The position numbers and the translations under genes are program-made. 64,000 nt of DNA from NCBI GenBank assembly GCA_958298945.1, contig OY282608.1, positions 77,300,806 to 77,364,805 of the forward strand. The letters are read 5' to 3'. The stretch's first letter is position 1; every line of letters begins with the position of its first letter. This DNA comes from Atherix ibis (Eukaryota; Arthropoda; Insecta; Diptera; Athericidae). The notes below the pieces were generated by a model. The model had not been told where the DNA came from, made no database searches, and saw only the letters and a list, made by a program, of their open reading frames with translations. Shown here piece after piece: positions 46,561 through 58,328 of the stretch.

Positions 46561-47399
46561 GTTTGTTGGTTTGTTGGTTTGTTGGATTATTTGTTTGTTG
46601 GTTTGTTGGTCTGTTGGTTTGTTCGTTTGTTGGTTTGTTGGCTTGTTGGTTTGTTGGTTTGTTGGTTTGTTGGCTTGTTGGCTTGTTGGTTTGTTGGTTT
46701 GTTGGTTTGTTGGCATGTTGGTTTGTTGGTTTGTTGGTTTGTTGGTTTGTTGGTTTGTTGGTTTGTTGGTTTGTTGGTTTGTTGGTTTGTTGGTTTGTTG
46801 GTTTGTTGGTTTGTTGGTTTGTTGGTTTGTTGGTTTGTTGGTTTATTTGTTTGTTGGTTTGTTGGCTTGTTGGTTTGTTGGCTTGTTAGTTTGTTGGTTT
46901 GTTGGTTTGTTGGATTATTTGTTTGTTGGTTTGTTGGTTTGTTGGTTTGTTGGTTTGTTGGTTTGTTGGTTTGTTGGTTTGTTGGCTTGTTGGTTTGTTG
47001 GCTTATTGGTTTGTTGGCTTGTTGGCTTGTTGGTTTGTTGGTTTGTTGGTTTGTTGGCATGTTGGTTTGTTGGTTTGTTCGTTTGTTGGCTTGTTGGTTT
47101 ATTGGCTTGTTGGCTTGTTGGCATGTTCGTTTGTTGGTTTTTTGGTTTGATGGTTTGTTGGTTTGTTGGCTTGTTGGCTTGTTGGATTGTTGCCTTGTTG
47201 GTTTGTTGGTTTGTTGGTTTGTTGGTTTGTTGGTTTGTTGGTTTGTTGGTTTGTTGGATTGTTGGTTCGTTGGTTTGTTGGTTTGTTGGTTTGTTGGTTT
47301 GTTGGTTTGTTGGTTTGTTGGTTTATTTGTTTATTTGTTTGTTGGTTTGTTGGCTTGTTGGTTTGTTGGCTTGTTAGTTTGTTGGTTTGTTGATTTGTT

Positions 47400-49200
47400 G
47401 GATTATTTGTTTGTTGGTTTGTTGGTTTGTTGGTTTGTTGGTTTGTCGGTTTGTTGTTTTGTTGGTTTGTTTGTTTGTTTTTTGGCTTGTTGGGTTGTTG
47501 GCTTGTTGGCTTGTTGGTCCGTTAGTTTGTTTGTCGTTAGTTTGTTGGTTTGTTGGTTTATTTGTTTGTTCGTTTGTTGGCTTGTTGGTTTGTTGGTTTG
47601 TTGGTTTGTTTGTTTGTTGGTTTGTTAGTTTGTTGGTTTGTTGGTTTGTTTGTTTGTTGGTTTGTTCGTTTGCTGGCTTGTTGGTTTGTTGGCTTGTTAG
47701 CTTGTTGTCATGTTGGTTTTTTGGTTTGTTGGTTTGTTGGTTTGTAGGTTTCTTGGTTTGTTGGTTTGTTGGTTTGTTGGTTTGTTGGTTTGTTGGTTTG
47801 TTGGTTTGTTGGTTTGTTGGCTTGTTGGTTTGTTGGTTTTTTGGTTTGTTGGCTTGTTGGTTTGTTGGCTTGTTGGCTTGTTGGTTTGTTGGTTTGTTGG
47901 TTTGTTGGTTTGTTGGTTTGTTGGTTTATTGGTTTGTTGGTTTGTTGGTTTGTTGGTTTGTTGGTTTGTTGGTTTGTTGGTTTCTTGTTTTGTTGGTTTG
48001 TTGGTTTGTTGGTTTGTTGGCTTGTTGGTTTGTTGGCTTGTTAGCTTCTTGATTTGTTGGTTTGTTGGTTTGTTGGTTTGTTCGTTTGTTCGTTTGTTCG
48101 TTTGTTGTTTTGTTGGTTTGTTGGTTTGTTGGTTTGTTGGTTTGTTGGTTTGTTTGTTTGTTGGTTTATTCGTTTGTTAGCTTGTTGGTTTGTTGGCTTG
48201 TTGGCTTGTTTGCTTGTTCGGTTGTTGGTTGGTTGGTTTGTTGGTTTGTTGGCTTGTTGGTTTGTTGGTTTTTTGGTTTGTTGGCTTGTTGGTTTGTTGG
48301 CTTGTTGGCTTGTTAGTTTGTTAGTTTGTTGGTTTGTTGGCTTGTTGGTTTGTTGGTTTGTTGGTTTGTTGGTTTGTTGGTTTGTTGGTTTGTTGGTTTG
48401 TTTGTTTGTTGGTTTGTTCGTTTGTTGGCTTGTTGGTTTGTTGGCTTGTTGGCTTGTTGGTTTGTTTGTTTGTTGGTTTATTTGTTTGTTGGTTTGTTGG
48501 TTTGTTGGGTTGTTGGTTTATTTGTTTGTTGGTTTGTTGGTTTGTTGGCTTGTTGGATTGTTGGTTTGTTGGTTTGTTGGTTTGTTGGTTTATTTGTTTG
48601 TTGGTTTGTTGGTTTGTTGGCTTGTTGGTTTGTTGGCTTGTTGGCTTGTTGGTTTGTTGGTTTTTTGGTTTTTTGGTTTGTTGGTTTGTTGGTTTGTTGG
48701 TTTGTTGGTTTGTTTGTTTGTTGGTTTATTCGTTTGTTGGCTTGTTAATTTGTTGGCTTGTTGGCTTGTTTGCTTGTTGGTTTGTTGGGTTGTTTGCTTG
48801 TTGGTTTGTTGGTTTGTTGGTTTGTTGGTTTGTTGGTTTGTTGGTTTGTTGATTTGTCGGTTTGTTGGTTTGTTGGTTTATTTGTTTGTTCGTTTGTTGG
48901 TTTGTTGGTTTGTTGGTTTGTTGATTTTTGGTTTTTTGGTTTATTGGTATGTTCGTTTAATGGCTTGTTGGTTTGTTGGTTTGTTGGTTTGTTGGTTTGT
49001 TGGTTTGTTGGTTTGTTGATTTGTCGGTTTGTTGGTTTGTTGGTTTATTTGTTTGTTCGTTTGTTGGTTTGTTGGTTTATTGGTTTGTTGGTTTGTTTGT
49101 TTGTTGGTTTTTTCATTTGTTGGCTTGTTGGTTTGTTGGCTTGTTGGTTTGTTGGTTTGTTTTGTTTTATTTGTTTGTTGGTTTGTTGGCTTGTTGGTTT
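47400..49200 (+). repeat. Mosaic block ST, copy 4
   Basis: A full S and T. S follows copy 2 (2997 bp), T follows copy 3 (2578 bp), and the switch falls near 48060. The difference of 419 bp equals material present in the 45.08-45.5 kb region but absent here. A TTTTGTTTTATTTG slip near 49158 is specific to this copy. Confidence 0.75.
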
Positions 49201-49989
49201 GTTGGCTTGCTAGTTTGTTGGTTTGTTGGTTTGTTGGATTATTTGTTTGTTGGTTTGTTGGTCTGTTGGTTTGTTCGTTTGTTGGTTTGTTGGCTTGTTG
49301 GTTTGTTGGTTTGTTGGTTTGTTGGCTTGTTGGCTTGTTGGTTTGTTGGTTTGTTGGTTTGTTGGCATGTTGGTTTGTTGGTTTGTTGGTTTGTTGGTTT
49401 GTTGGTTTGTTGGTTTGTTGGTTTGTTGGTTTGTTGGTTTGTTGGTTTGTTGGTTTGTTGGTTTGTTGGTTTGTTGGTTTGTTGGTTTATTTGTTTGTTG
49501 GTTTGTTGGCTTGTTGGTTTGTTGGCTTGTTAGTTTGTTGGTTTGTTGGTTTGTTGGATTATTTGTTTGTTGGTTTGTTGGTTTGTTGGTTTGTTGGTTT
49601 GTTGGTTTGTTGGTTTGTTGGCTTGTTGGTTTGTTGGCTTATTGGTTTGTTGGCTTGTTGGCTTGTTGGTTTGTTGGTTTGTTGGTTTGTTGGCATGTTG
49701 GTTTGTTGGTTTGTTCGTTTGTTGGCTTGTTGGTTTATTGGCTTGTTGGCTTGTTGGCATGTTCGTTTGTTGGTTTTTTGGTTTGATGGTTTGTTGGTTT
49801 GTTGGCTTGTTGGCTTGTTGGATTGTTGCCTTGTTGGTTTGTTGGTTTGTTGGTTTGTTGGTTTGTTGGTTTGTTGGTTTGTTGGATTGTTGGTTTGTTG
49901 GTTTGTTGGTTTGTTGGTTTGTTGGTTTGTTGGTTTGTTGGTTTGTTGGTTTATTTGTTTATTTGTTTGTTGGTTTGTTGGCTTGTTGG

Positions 49990-52070
49990 TTTGTTGGCTT
50001 GTTAGTTTGTTGGTTTGTTGATTTGTTGGATTATTTGTTTGTTGGTTTGTTGGTTTGTTGGTTTGTTGGTTTGTTGGTTTGTTGGTTTGTTGGTTTGTTG
50101 GTTTGTTGGTTTGTTGGTTTGTTGGTTTGTTGGTTTGTTGGTTTGTTGGTTTGTTGGTTTGTTGGTTTGTTGGTTTGTTGTTTTGTTGGTTTGTTGGCTT
50201 GTTAGTTTGTTGGTTTGTTGGTTTGTTGGATTATTTGTTTGTTGGTTTGTTGGTTTGTTGGTTTGTTGGCTTGTTAGTTTGTTGGCTTGTTGGTTTGTTG
50301 GCTTGTTGGCTTGTTGGTTTGTTGGTTTGTTGGTTTGTTGGCATGTTGGTTTGTTGGTTTGTTGGTTTGTTGGTTTGTCGGTTTGTTGGTTTGTTGATTT
50401 GTTGGCTTGTTAGTTTGTTGGCTTGTTGGTTTGTTGGCTTGTTGGCTTGTTGGTTTGTTGATTTGTTGGTTTGTTGGTTTATTGGTATGTTCGTTTGTTG
50501 GCTTGTTGGTTTGTTGGCTTGTTGGTTTGTTGGCTTGTTGGTTTGTTCGTTTGTTGGTTTATTGGTTTGTTGGTTTGTTCGTTTGTTGGTTTGTTCATTT
50601 GTTGGCTTGGTGGTTTGTTGACTTGTTGGTTTTTTGGTTTGTTGGTTTGTTGGTTTGTTTGTTTGTTGGGTTGTTCGTTTGTTGGTTTGTTCGTATGTTG
50701 GCTTGTTGGTTTATTGGTTTGTTGGTTTGTTGGCTTGTTGGTTTGTTGGCTTGTTGGTTTGTTGGTTTGTTGGTTTGTTGGTTTGTTGGTTTGTTGGTTT
50801 GTTTGTTTGTTGGTTTGTTCGTTTGTTGGCTTGTTGGTTTATTGGTTTGTTGGTTTGTTGGTTTGTCGGTTGTTGTTTTGTTGGTTTGTTTGTTTGTTGG
50901 TTTGTTTGTTTTTTGGCTTGTTGGTTTGTTGGCTTGTTGGCTTGTTGGTCTGTTAGTTTGTTTGTCGTTGGTTTGTTGGTTTGTTGGTTTATTTGTTTGT
51001 TGGTTTGTTGGCTTGTTGGTTTGTTGGCTTGTTAGTTTGTTGGTTTGTTGATTTGTTGGATTATTTGTTTGTTGGTTTGTTGGTTTGTTGGTTTGTTGGT
51101 TTGTTGGTTTGTTGGTTTGTTGGTTTGTTGGTTTGTTGGTTTGTTGGTTTGTTGGTTTGTTGGTTTGTTGGTTTGTTGGTTTATTGGTTTGTTGGTTTGT
51201 TGGTTTGTTGTTTTGTTGGTTTGTTGGCTTGTTAGTTTGTTGGTTTGTTGGTTTGTTGGATTATTTGTTTGTTGCTTTGTTGGTTTGTTGGTTTGTTGGC
51301 TTGTTAATTTGTTGGCTTGTTGGTTTGTTGGCTTGTTGGCTTGTTTGTTTGTTGGTTTGTTGGTTTGTTGGCATGTTGGTTTGTTGGTTTGTTGGTTTGT
51401 TGGTTTGTCGGTTTGTTGGTTTGTTGATTTGTTGGCTTGTTAGTTTGTTGGCTTGTTGGTTTGTTGGCTTGTTGGCTTGTTGGTTTGTTGATTTGTTGGT
51501 TTGTTGGTTTATTGGTATGTTCGTTTGTTGGCTTGTTGGTTTGTTGGCTTGTTGGTTTGTTCGTTTGTTGGTTTATTGGTTTGTTGGTTTGTTCGTTTGT
51601 TGGTTTGTTCATTTGTTGGCTTGGTGGTTTGTTGACTTGTTGGTTTGTTGGTTTGTTGGTTTGTTGGTTTGTTTGTTTGTTGGGTTGTTCGTTTGTTGGT
51701 TTGTTTGTTTGTTGGTTTGTTGGCTTGTTGGTTTGTTGGCTTGTTGGTTTGTTGGCTTATTGGCTTGTTGGTTTGTTGGTTTGTTGGTTTTTTGGCACGT
51801 TGGTTTGTTGGTTTGTTGGTTTGTTGGTTTGTTGGTTTGTTGGTTTGTTGATTTGTTGGTTTGTTGGTTTGTTGGTTTATTTGTTTGTTCGTTTGTTGCT
51901 TTGTTGGTTTGTTGGTTTGTTGGTTTGTTGATTTGTTGGTTTGTTGGTTTGTCGGTTTGTTGTTTTGTTGGTTTATTTGTTTGTTGGGTTGTTTGTTTTT
52001 TGGCTTGTTGGTTTGTTGGCTTGTTGGCTTGTTGGTCTGTTAGTTTGTTTGTCGTTGGTTTGTTGGTTTG
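49990..52070 (+). repeat. 1.01-1.09 kb tandem duplication
   Basis: Copy A about 49990-51020, copy B about 51020-52070. Offsets: ATTTGTTGGATTATTTG 50021 and 51051 (1030), GGCTTGGTGG 50604 and 51618 (1014), GGTCTGTTAG 50947 and 52034 (1087). The drift reflects unit gain and loss plus a 7-bp slip in copy A (GTCGGTTGTTG near 50866). Confidence 0.8.
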
Positions 52071-54270
52071 TTGGTTTATTTGTTTGTTCGTTTGTTGGCT
52101 TGTTGGTTTGTTGGTTTGTTGGCTTGTTGGTTTGTTGGCTTGTTGGTTTGTTGGCTTGTTGGCTTGTTGGTTTGTTGGTTTGTTGGTTTGTTGGCATGTT
52201 GGTTTGTTGGTTTGTTGGTTTGTTGGTTTGTTGGTTTGTTGGTTTGTTGGTTTGTTGGTTTGTTGGTTTGTTGGTTTGTTGGTTTGTTGGTTTATTGGTT
52301 TGTTGGTTTATTTGTTTGTTGGTTTGTTGGCTTGTTGGTTTGTTGGCTTGTTAGTTTGTTGCTTTGTTGGTTTGTTGGATTATTTGTTTGTTGGTTTGTT
52401 GGTTTGTTGGTTTGCTGGTTTGTTGGTTTGTTGGTTTGTTGGCTTGTTGGTTTGTTGGCTTGTTGGTTTGTTGGCTTGTTGGCTTGTTGTTTTGTTGGTT
52501 TGTTGGTTTGTTGGCATGTTGGTTTGTTGGTTTGTTCGTTTGTTGGCTTGTTGGTTTATTGGCTTGTTGGCTTGTTGGCATGTTCGTTTGTTGGTTTTTT
52601 GGTTTGATGGTTTGTTGGTTTGTTGGCTTGTTGGCTTGTTGGATTGTTGCCCTGTTGGTTTGTTGGTTTGTGGGTTTGTTGGTTTGTTGGTTTGTTGGTT
52701 TGTTGGTTTGTTGGTTTGTTGGTTTGTTGGTTTGTTGGTTTGTTGGTTTGTTGGTTTATTTGTTTGTTGGTTTGTTGGCTTGTTGGTTTGTTGGCTTGTT
52801 AGTTTGTTGGTTTGTTAGTTTGTTGGATTATTTGTTTGTTGGTTTGTTGGTTTGTTGGTTTGTTAGTTTGTTGGTTTGTTGGCTTGTTGGTTTGTTGGTT
52901 TATTGGCTTGTTGGTTTGTTGGCTTGTTGGCTTGTTCGTTTGTTGGTTTGTTCGTTTGTTGGTTTGTTGGTTTGTTGGTTTGTTGGTTTGTTGGTTTGTT
53001 GGTTTGTTGGTTTGTTTGTTTGTTGGTTTGTTCGTTTGTTGAATTGTTGGTTTATTGGTTTGTTGGTTTGTTGGTTTGTCGGTTTGTTGTTTTTTGGCTT
53101 GTTGGTTTGTTGGCTTGTTGGCTTGTTGGTCCGTTAGTTGGTTTGTCGTTAGTTTGTTGGTTTGTTGGTTTATTTGTTTGTTCGTTTGTTGGCTTGTTGG
53201 TTTGTTGGTTTGTTGGTTTGTTTGTTTGTTGGTTTGTTAGTTTGTTGGTTTGTTGGTTTGTTTGTTTGTTGGTTTGTTCGTTTGCTGGCTTGTTGGTTTG
53301 TTGGCTTGTTAGCTTGTTCTCATGTTGGTTTTTTGGTTTGTTGGTTTGTTGGTTTGTAGGTTTCTTGGTTTGTTGGTTTGTTGGTGTGTTGGTTTGTTGG
53401 TTTGTTGGTTTGTTGGTTTGTTGGTTTGTTGGCTTGTTGGTTTGTTCGTTTTTTGGTTTGTTGGCTTGTTGGTTTGTTGGCTTGTTGGCTTGTTGGTTTG
53501 TTGGTTTGTTGGTTTGTTGGTTTGTTGGTTTGTTGGTTTGTTGGTTTATTGGTTTGTTGGTTTGTTGGTTTGTTGGTTTGTTGGTTTGTTGGTTTGTTGT
53601 TTTGTTGGTTTGTTGGTTTGTTGGTTTGTTGGCTTGTTGGTTTGTTGGCTTGTTAGCTTCTTGATTTGTTGGTTTGTTGGTTTGTTGGTTTGTTGGTTTG
53701 TTGGTTTGTTCATTTGTTCGTTTGTTCGTTTGTTGTTTTGTTGGTTTGTTGGTTTGTTGGTTTGTTGGTTTGTTGGTTTGTTGGTTTGTTGGTTTGTTTG
53801 TTTGTTGGTTTATTCGTTTGTTAGCTTGTTGGTTTGTTGGCTTGTTGGCTTGTTTGCTTGTTCGGTTGTTGGTTGGTTGATTTGTTGGTTTGTTGGCTTG
53901 TTGGTTTGTTGGTTTTTTGGTTTGTTGGCTTGTTGGTTTGTTGGCTTGTTGGCTTGTTAGTTTGTTAGTTTGTTGGTTTGTTGGTTTGTTGGTTTGTTGG
54001 TTTGTTGGTTTGTTGGTTTGTTGGTTTGTTGGTTTGTTTGTTTGTTGGTTTGTTCGTTTGTTGGCTTGTTGGTTTGTTGGCTTGTTGGCTTGTTGGTTTG
54101 TTTGTTTGTTGGTTTATTTGTTTGTTGGTTTGTTGGTTTGTTGGGTTGTTGGTTTATTTGTTTGTTGGTTTGTTGGTTTGTTGGCTTGTTGGATTGTTGG
54201 TTTGTTGGTTTGTTGGTTTGTTGGTTTATTTGTTTGTTGGTTTGTTGGTTTGTTGGCTTGTTGGTTTGTT
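51950..54270 (+). repeat. Long-range duplicated segment, distal copy
   Basis: Partner of 41640-43990. It holds the last cassette (52641) and the last GGATTATTTGTTTG (52825) of the window. It lacks about 20 bp in the GTCGG to GGTCCG part and has GTTCTCATG near 53316 in place of GTTGTCATG. Confidence 0.75.
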
Positions 54271-54440
54271 GGCTTGTTGGCTTGTTGGTTTGTTGGTTTT
54301 TTGGTTTTTTGGTTTGTTGGTTTGTTGGTTTGTTGGTTTGTTTGTTTGTTGGTTTATTCGTTTGTTGGCTTGTTAATTTGTTGGCTTGTTGGCTTGTTTG
54401 CTTGTTGGTTTGTTGGGTTGTTTGCTTGTTGGTTTGTTGG
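53020..54440 (+). repeat. Mosaic block ST, copy 5
   Basis: GAATTGTTGG near 53040, GGTCCGTTAG 53128, GTTCGGTTG 53860, and the T-end strings TTAATTTGTTGG near 54374 and GGGTTGTTTGC near 54414 (also near 46209 and 48787). The T-end strings reappear once more at 55229-55283, so a short extra T fragment lies beyond. Confidence 0.7.
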
Positions 54441-56480
54441 TTTGTTGGTTTGTTGGTTTGTTGGTTTGTTGGTTTGTTGGTTTGTTGGTTTGTTGGTTTG
54501 TTGGTTTGTTGGTTTGTTGGTTTGTTGGTTTTTTGGTTTTTTGGTTTGTTGGCTTGTTGGTTTGTTGGTTTGTTGGTTTGTTGGTTTGTTGGTTTGTTGG
54601 TTTGTTGGTTTGTTGGTTTGTTGGTTTGTTGGTTTGTTGGTTTCTTCGTTTGTTGGTTTTTTGGTTTGTGGGTTTGTTGTTTTGTTGGTTTGTGGGTTTT
54701 TTGGCTTTTTGGTTTGTTGGCTTGTTGGTTTGTTGATTTGTTGTTTTGTTGGTTTGTTGGTTTGTTGGTTCGTTGGTTTGTTGGTTTGTTGGTTTGTTGG
54801 TTTGTTGGTTTGTTGGTTTGTTGGTTTGTTGGTTTGTTCGTTTGTTGGTTTTTTCGGTTGTTGGTTTGTTGGTTGGTTGGTTTGTTGGTTTGTTGGCTTG
54901 TTGGTTTGTTGGTTTTTTTGGTTTGTTGGCTTGTTGGTTTGTTGGCTTGTTGGCTTGTTGGTTTGTTGGTTTGTTGGTTTGTTGGTTTGTTGGCTTGTTG
55001 GTTTGTTGGTTTGTTGGTTTGTTGGTTTGGTGGTTTATTTGTTTGTTGGCTTGTTGGTTTGTTGGCTTGTTGGTTTGTTGGCTTGTTGGTTTGTTGGTTT
55101 TTTGGTTTGTTGGTTTGTTGGTTTGTTGGTTTGTTGGTTTGTTGGTTTGTTGGTTTGTTGGTTTGTTGGTTTGTTGGTTTGTTGGTTTGTTGGTTTGTTT
55201 GTTTGTTGGTTTATTCGTTTGTTGGATTGTTAATTTGTTGGCTTGTTGGCTTGTTTGCTTGTTGGTTTGTTGGGTTGTTTGCTTGTTGGTTTGTTGGTTT
55301 GTTATTTTGTTGGTTTGTTGGTTCGTTGGTTTGTTGGTTTGTTGGTTTGTTGGCTTGTCGGTTTGTTAGCTAGTTGGCTTGTTGGTTTGTTAGTTTGTTG
55401 GATTGTTGGTTTGTTGGTTTGTTGGTTTGTTTGTTTGTTGGTTTGTTGGTTTGCTGGTTTGTTGGTTTGTTTGTTTGTTGGTTTGTTGGTTTGTTCATTT
55501 GTTGGCTTGTTGGTTTGTTGGCTTGTTGGCTTGTTGGTTTGTTGGTTTGTTTATTTGTTGGTTTATTTGTTTGTTGGTTGGTTGGTTTGTTGGGTTGTTG
55601 GTTTATTTGTGTGTTGGTTTGTTGGTTTGTTGGCTTGTTGGTTTGTTGGTTTATTGGTTTGTTGGTTTATTTGTTTGTTGGTTTGTTGACTTGTTGGTTT
55701 GTTGTCTTGTTGGCTTGTAGGTTTGTTGGTTTATTGGTTTGTTGGTGTGTTGGTTTGTTGGTTTGTTGGTTTGTTGATTTGTTCGTTTGTTGGTTTTTTG
55801 GTTTATTTGTTTGTTGGTTTGTTGGTTTGTTGGTTTGTTGGTTTGTTCGTTTGTTCGTTTGTTGGCTTATTAATTTGCTGGCTTGTTGGCTTGTTGGTTT
55901 GTTGGTTTGTTGGTTTCTTGGTTTGTTGGTTTGTTGGTTTGATGGTTTGTTCGTTTGTTGGTTTGTTGGTTTGTTGGTTTGTTGGTTTGTTGGCTTGTTG
56001 GTTTGTTGGTTTGTTGGTTTGTTGGTTTGTTGGCTTGTTGGCTTGTTGGTTTGTTGGCTTGTTGGCTTGTCGGTTTGTTGGTTTGTTGGTTTGTTGGTTT
56101 GTTGGTTTGTTGGTTTGTTGGTTTGTTGTTTTTTTGGTATGTTTGTTTGTTGGTTTGTTTGTTTGTTGGTTTGTTCGTTTCTTGACTAGTTGGTTTGTTG
56201 GCTTGTTGGCTTGTTGGTTTGTTGGGTAGTTTGTTTGTTGGTTTATTGGTTTGTTGGTTTGTTGGTTTGTTTGTTGGTTTGTTCGTTTGTTGGCTTGTTG
56301 GTTTGTTGGCTTGTTGGCTTGTTAGTATGTTTGTTTGTTGGTTTATTTGTTTGCTGGTTTGTTGGTTTGTTGGGTTGTTGGTTTATTTGTTTGTTGGCTT
56401 GTTGGTTTGTTGGCTTGTTGGTTTGTTGGCTTGTTGGCTTGTTGGTTTGTTTGTTTGTTGGTTTGTTGGATTGTTAGTTT
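54441..56480 (+). repeat. Irregular satellite, right-flank type
   Basis: No GGATTATTTGTTTG and no cassette. It contains GGTTTCTTCG (54642) and GGTTTGTGGG (54687), which recur in the 1,369-bp repeat at 59227 and 60596. Also present are a TTAGCTAGTTGG string at 55366 and GTTT runs. It is gene-free. Confidence 0.65.
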
Positions 56481-56960
56481 GTTGGTTTGTTAGTTTGTTG
56501 GTTTGTTGGTTTGTCGGTTAGTTGGTTTGTTGGTTTGTTGGTTTGTTGGTTTGTTTGTTGTTGGTTTATTCGTTTGTTGGCTTGTTTGCTTGTTGGTTTG
56601 TTGGTTTGTTTTTTCTTGTTGGTTTGTTGTTTTGTTGGTTTGTTGGTTTGTTGGTTTGTTGGTTTGTTGGTTTGTTGGTTTGTTGGCTTGTCGGTTTGTT
56701 GGCTTGTTGGCTTGTTTGCTTGTTGGTTTGTTGGTTTGTTTGCTTGTTGGTTTTTTGTTTTGTTGGTTTGTTGGTTTGTTGGTTTGTTGGTTTGTTGGCT
56801 TGTCGGTTTGTTGGCTTGTTGGCTTGTTGGTTTGTTGGTTTGTCGGTTTGTTTGTTTGTTGGTTTGTTCGTTTGTTGGCTTGTTCGTTTGTTGGCTTGTT
56901 GGTTTATTTGTTTGTTCGTTTGTTTGTTTGTTTGTTTGTTTGTTGGTTTGTTGGTTTGTT
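56480..56960 (+). repeat. 5.5-kb-spaced repeat, copy 1
   Basis: Matches 61960-62480. TTGTTTGTTGTTGG lies at 56551 and 62031 (5480 bp) and GTTTTTTCTTG at 56608 and 62112 (5504 bp; 24 bp, three units, added in copy 2). It ends in a GTTT tetramer run at 56917-56944, 28 bp long against 24 bp in the partner, a 4-bp slip. Confidence 0.75.
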
Positions 56961-57109
56961 GGTTTATTGGTTTGTTGGTTTATTTGCTTGTTGGTTTGTT
57001 GGTTTGTTGATAAGTTGGTTTGTTGGTTTGTTGGTTTGTTGGTTTATTTGTTTGTTGGTTTGTTGGCTTGTTTGTTTGTTGGCTTGTTGGCTTGTTGGTT
57101 TGTTGGTTT

Positions 57110-58260
57110 ATTGGTTTGTTGGTGTGTTGGTTTGTTAGTTTGTTGGTTTGTTGGTTTGTTGATTTGTTCGTTTGTTGGTTTGTTGGTTTATTTGTTTGTT
57201 GGTTTGTTGTTTTGTTGGTTTGTTCGTTTGTTCGTTTGTTGGCTTGTTGGTTTGTTGGCTTGTTGGCTTGTTGGTTTGTTGGTTTGTTGGTTTGTTGGTT
57301 TGTTGGTTTGTTGGTTTGTTGGTTTGTTGGTTTGTTCGTTTGTTGGTTTGTTGGTTTGTTGGTTTGTTAGCTTGTTGGTTTGCTGGTTTGTTGGTTTGTT
57401 GGTTTGTTGGTTTGTTGGTTTGATGGTTTGTTGGTTTGTTGGTTTGTTGGTTTGTTGGTTTGTTGGTTTTGTTGGTTTGTTGGTTTGTTGGGTTGTTGGT
57501 TTGTTGGGTTGTTGGTTTGTTGGTTTACTGGTTTGTTGGTTTGTTGGTTTGTTGGCTTGTTGGTTTGTTGGTGTGTTGGTTTGTTAGTTTGTTGGTTTGT
57601 TGGTTTGTTGATTTGTTCGTTTGTTGGTTTGTTGGTTTATTTGTTTGTTGGTTTGTTGGTTTGTTGGTTTGTTCGTTTGTTCGTTTGTTGGCTTGTTGGT
57701 TTATTGGCTTGTTGGCTTGTTGGTTTGTTGGTTTGTTGGTTTGTTGGTTTGTTGGTTTGTTGGTTTGTTGGTTTGTTGGTTTGTTGGTTTGTTCGTTTGT
57801 TGGTTTGTTGGTTTGTTGGTTTGTTAGCTTGTTGGTTTGCTGGTTTGTTGGTTTGTTGGTTTGTTGGTTTGTTGGTTTGTTGGTTTGTTGGTTTGTTGGT
57901 TTGTTGGTTTGTTGGTTTGTTGGTTTGTTGGTTTGTTGGTTTGTTGGTTTGTTGCTTTGTTGGTTTACTGGTTTGTTGGTTTGTTGGTTTGTTGGCTTGT
58001 TGGATTGTTGGTTTGTTGGCTTGTTGGCTTGTCGGTTTGTTGGTTTGTTGGTTTGTTGGTTTGTTGGTTTGTTGGTTTGTTGGTTTGTTGGTTTGTTGGC
58101 TTGTTGTTTTTTTGGTTTGTTTGTTTGTTGGTTTGTTGGTTCGTTTGTGTGTTTGTTGGTTGGTTTGTTCGTTTGTTGGCTTGTTGCTTTGTTGGTTTGT
58201 TGGTTTGTTGGTTTGTTGGTTTGTTGGTTTGTTCGTTTATTTGTTTGTTCGTTAGTTTGT
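57110..58260 (+). repeat. ~450-bp duplication and marker block, copy 1
   Basis: GATTTGTTCG at 57161 recurs at 57610, so a segment of about 450 bp is doubled here; GGTTTACTGG (57532 and 57963) is specific to it. The block ends with GGTTCGTTTGTGTG at 58139. The same order, without the doubling, occurs at 62677 (GATTGGTTCG) and 63117 (GGTTCGTTTGTTTG). Confidence 0.65.
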
Positions 58261-58328
58261 TTGTTTGTTTGTTGGTTTGTTGGTTTGTTGGTTTGTTGGT
58301 TTGTTGGTTTATATGTTTGTTCGTTTGT

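Noticed and set aside
12239..53000. CRISPR array (regularly spaced conserved cassette)
   Set aside because: Spacing varies from about 0.4 to 3 kb, the intervals are themselves satellite, and there are no unique spacers or cas genes.
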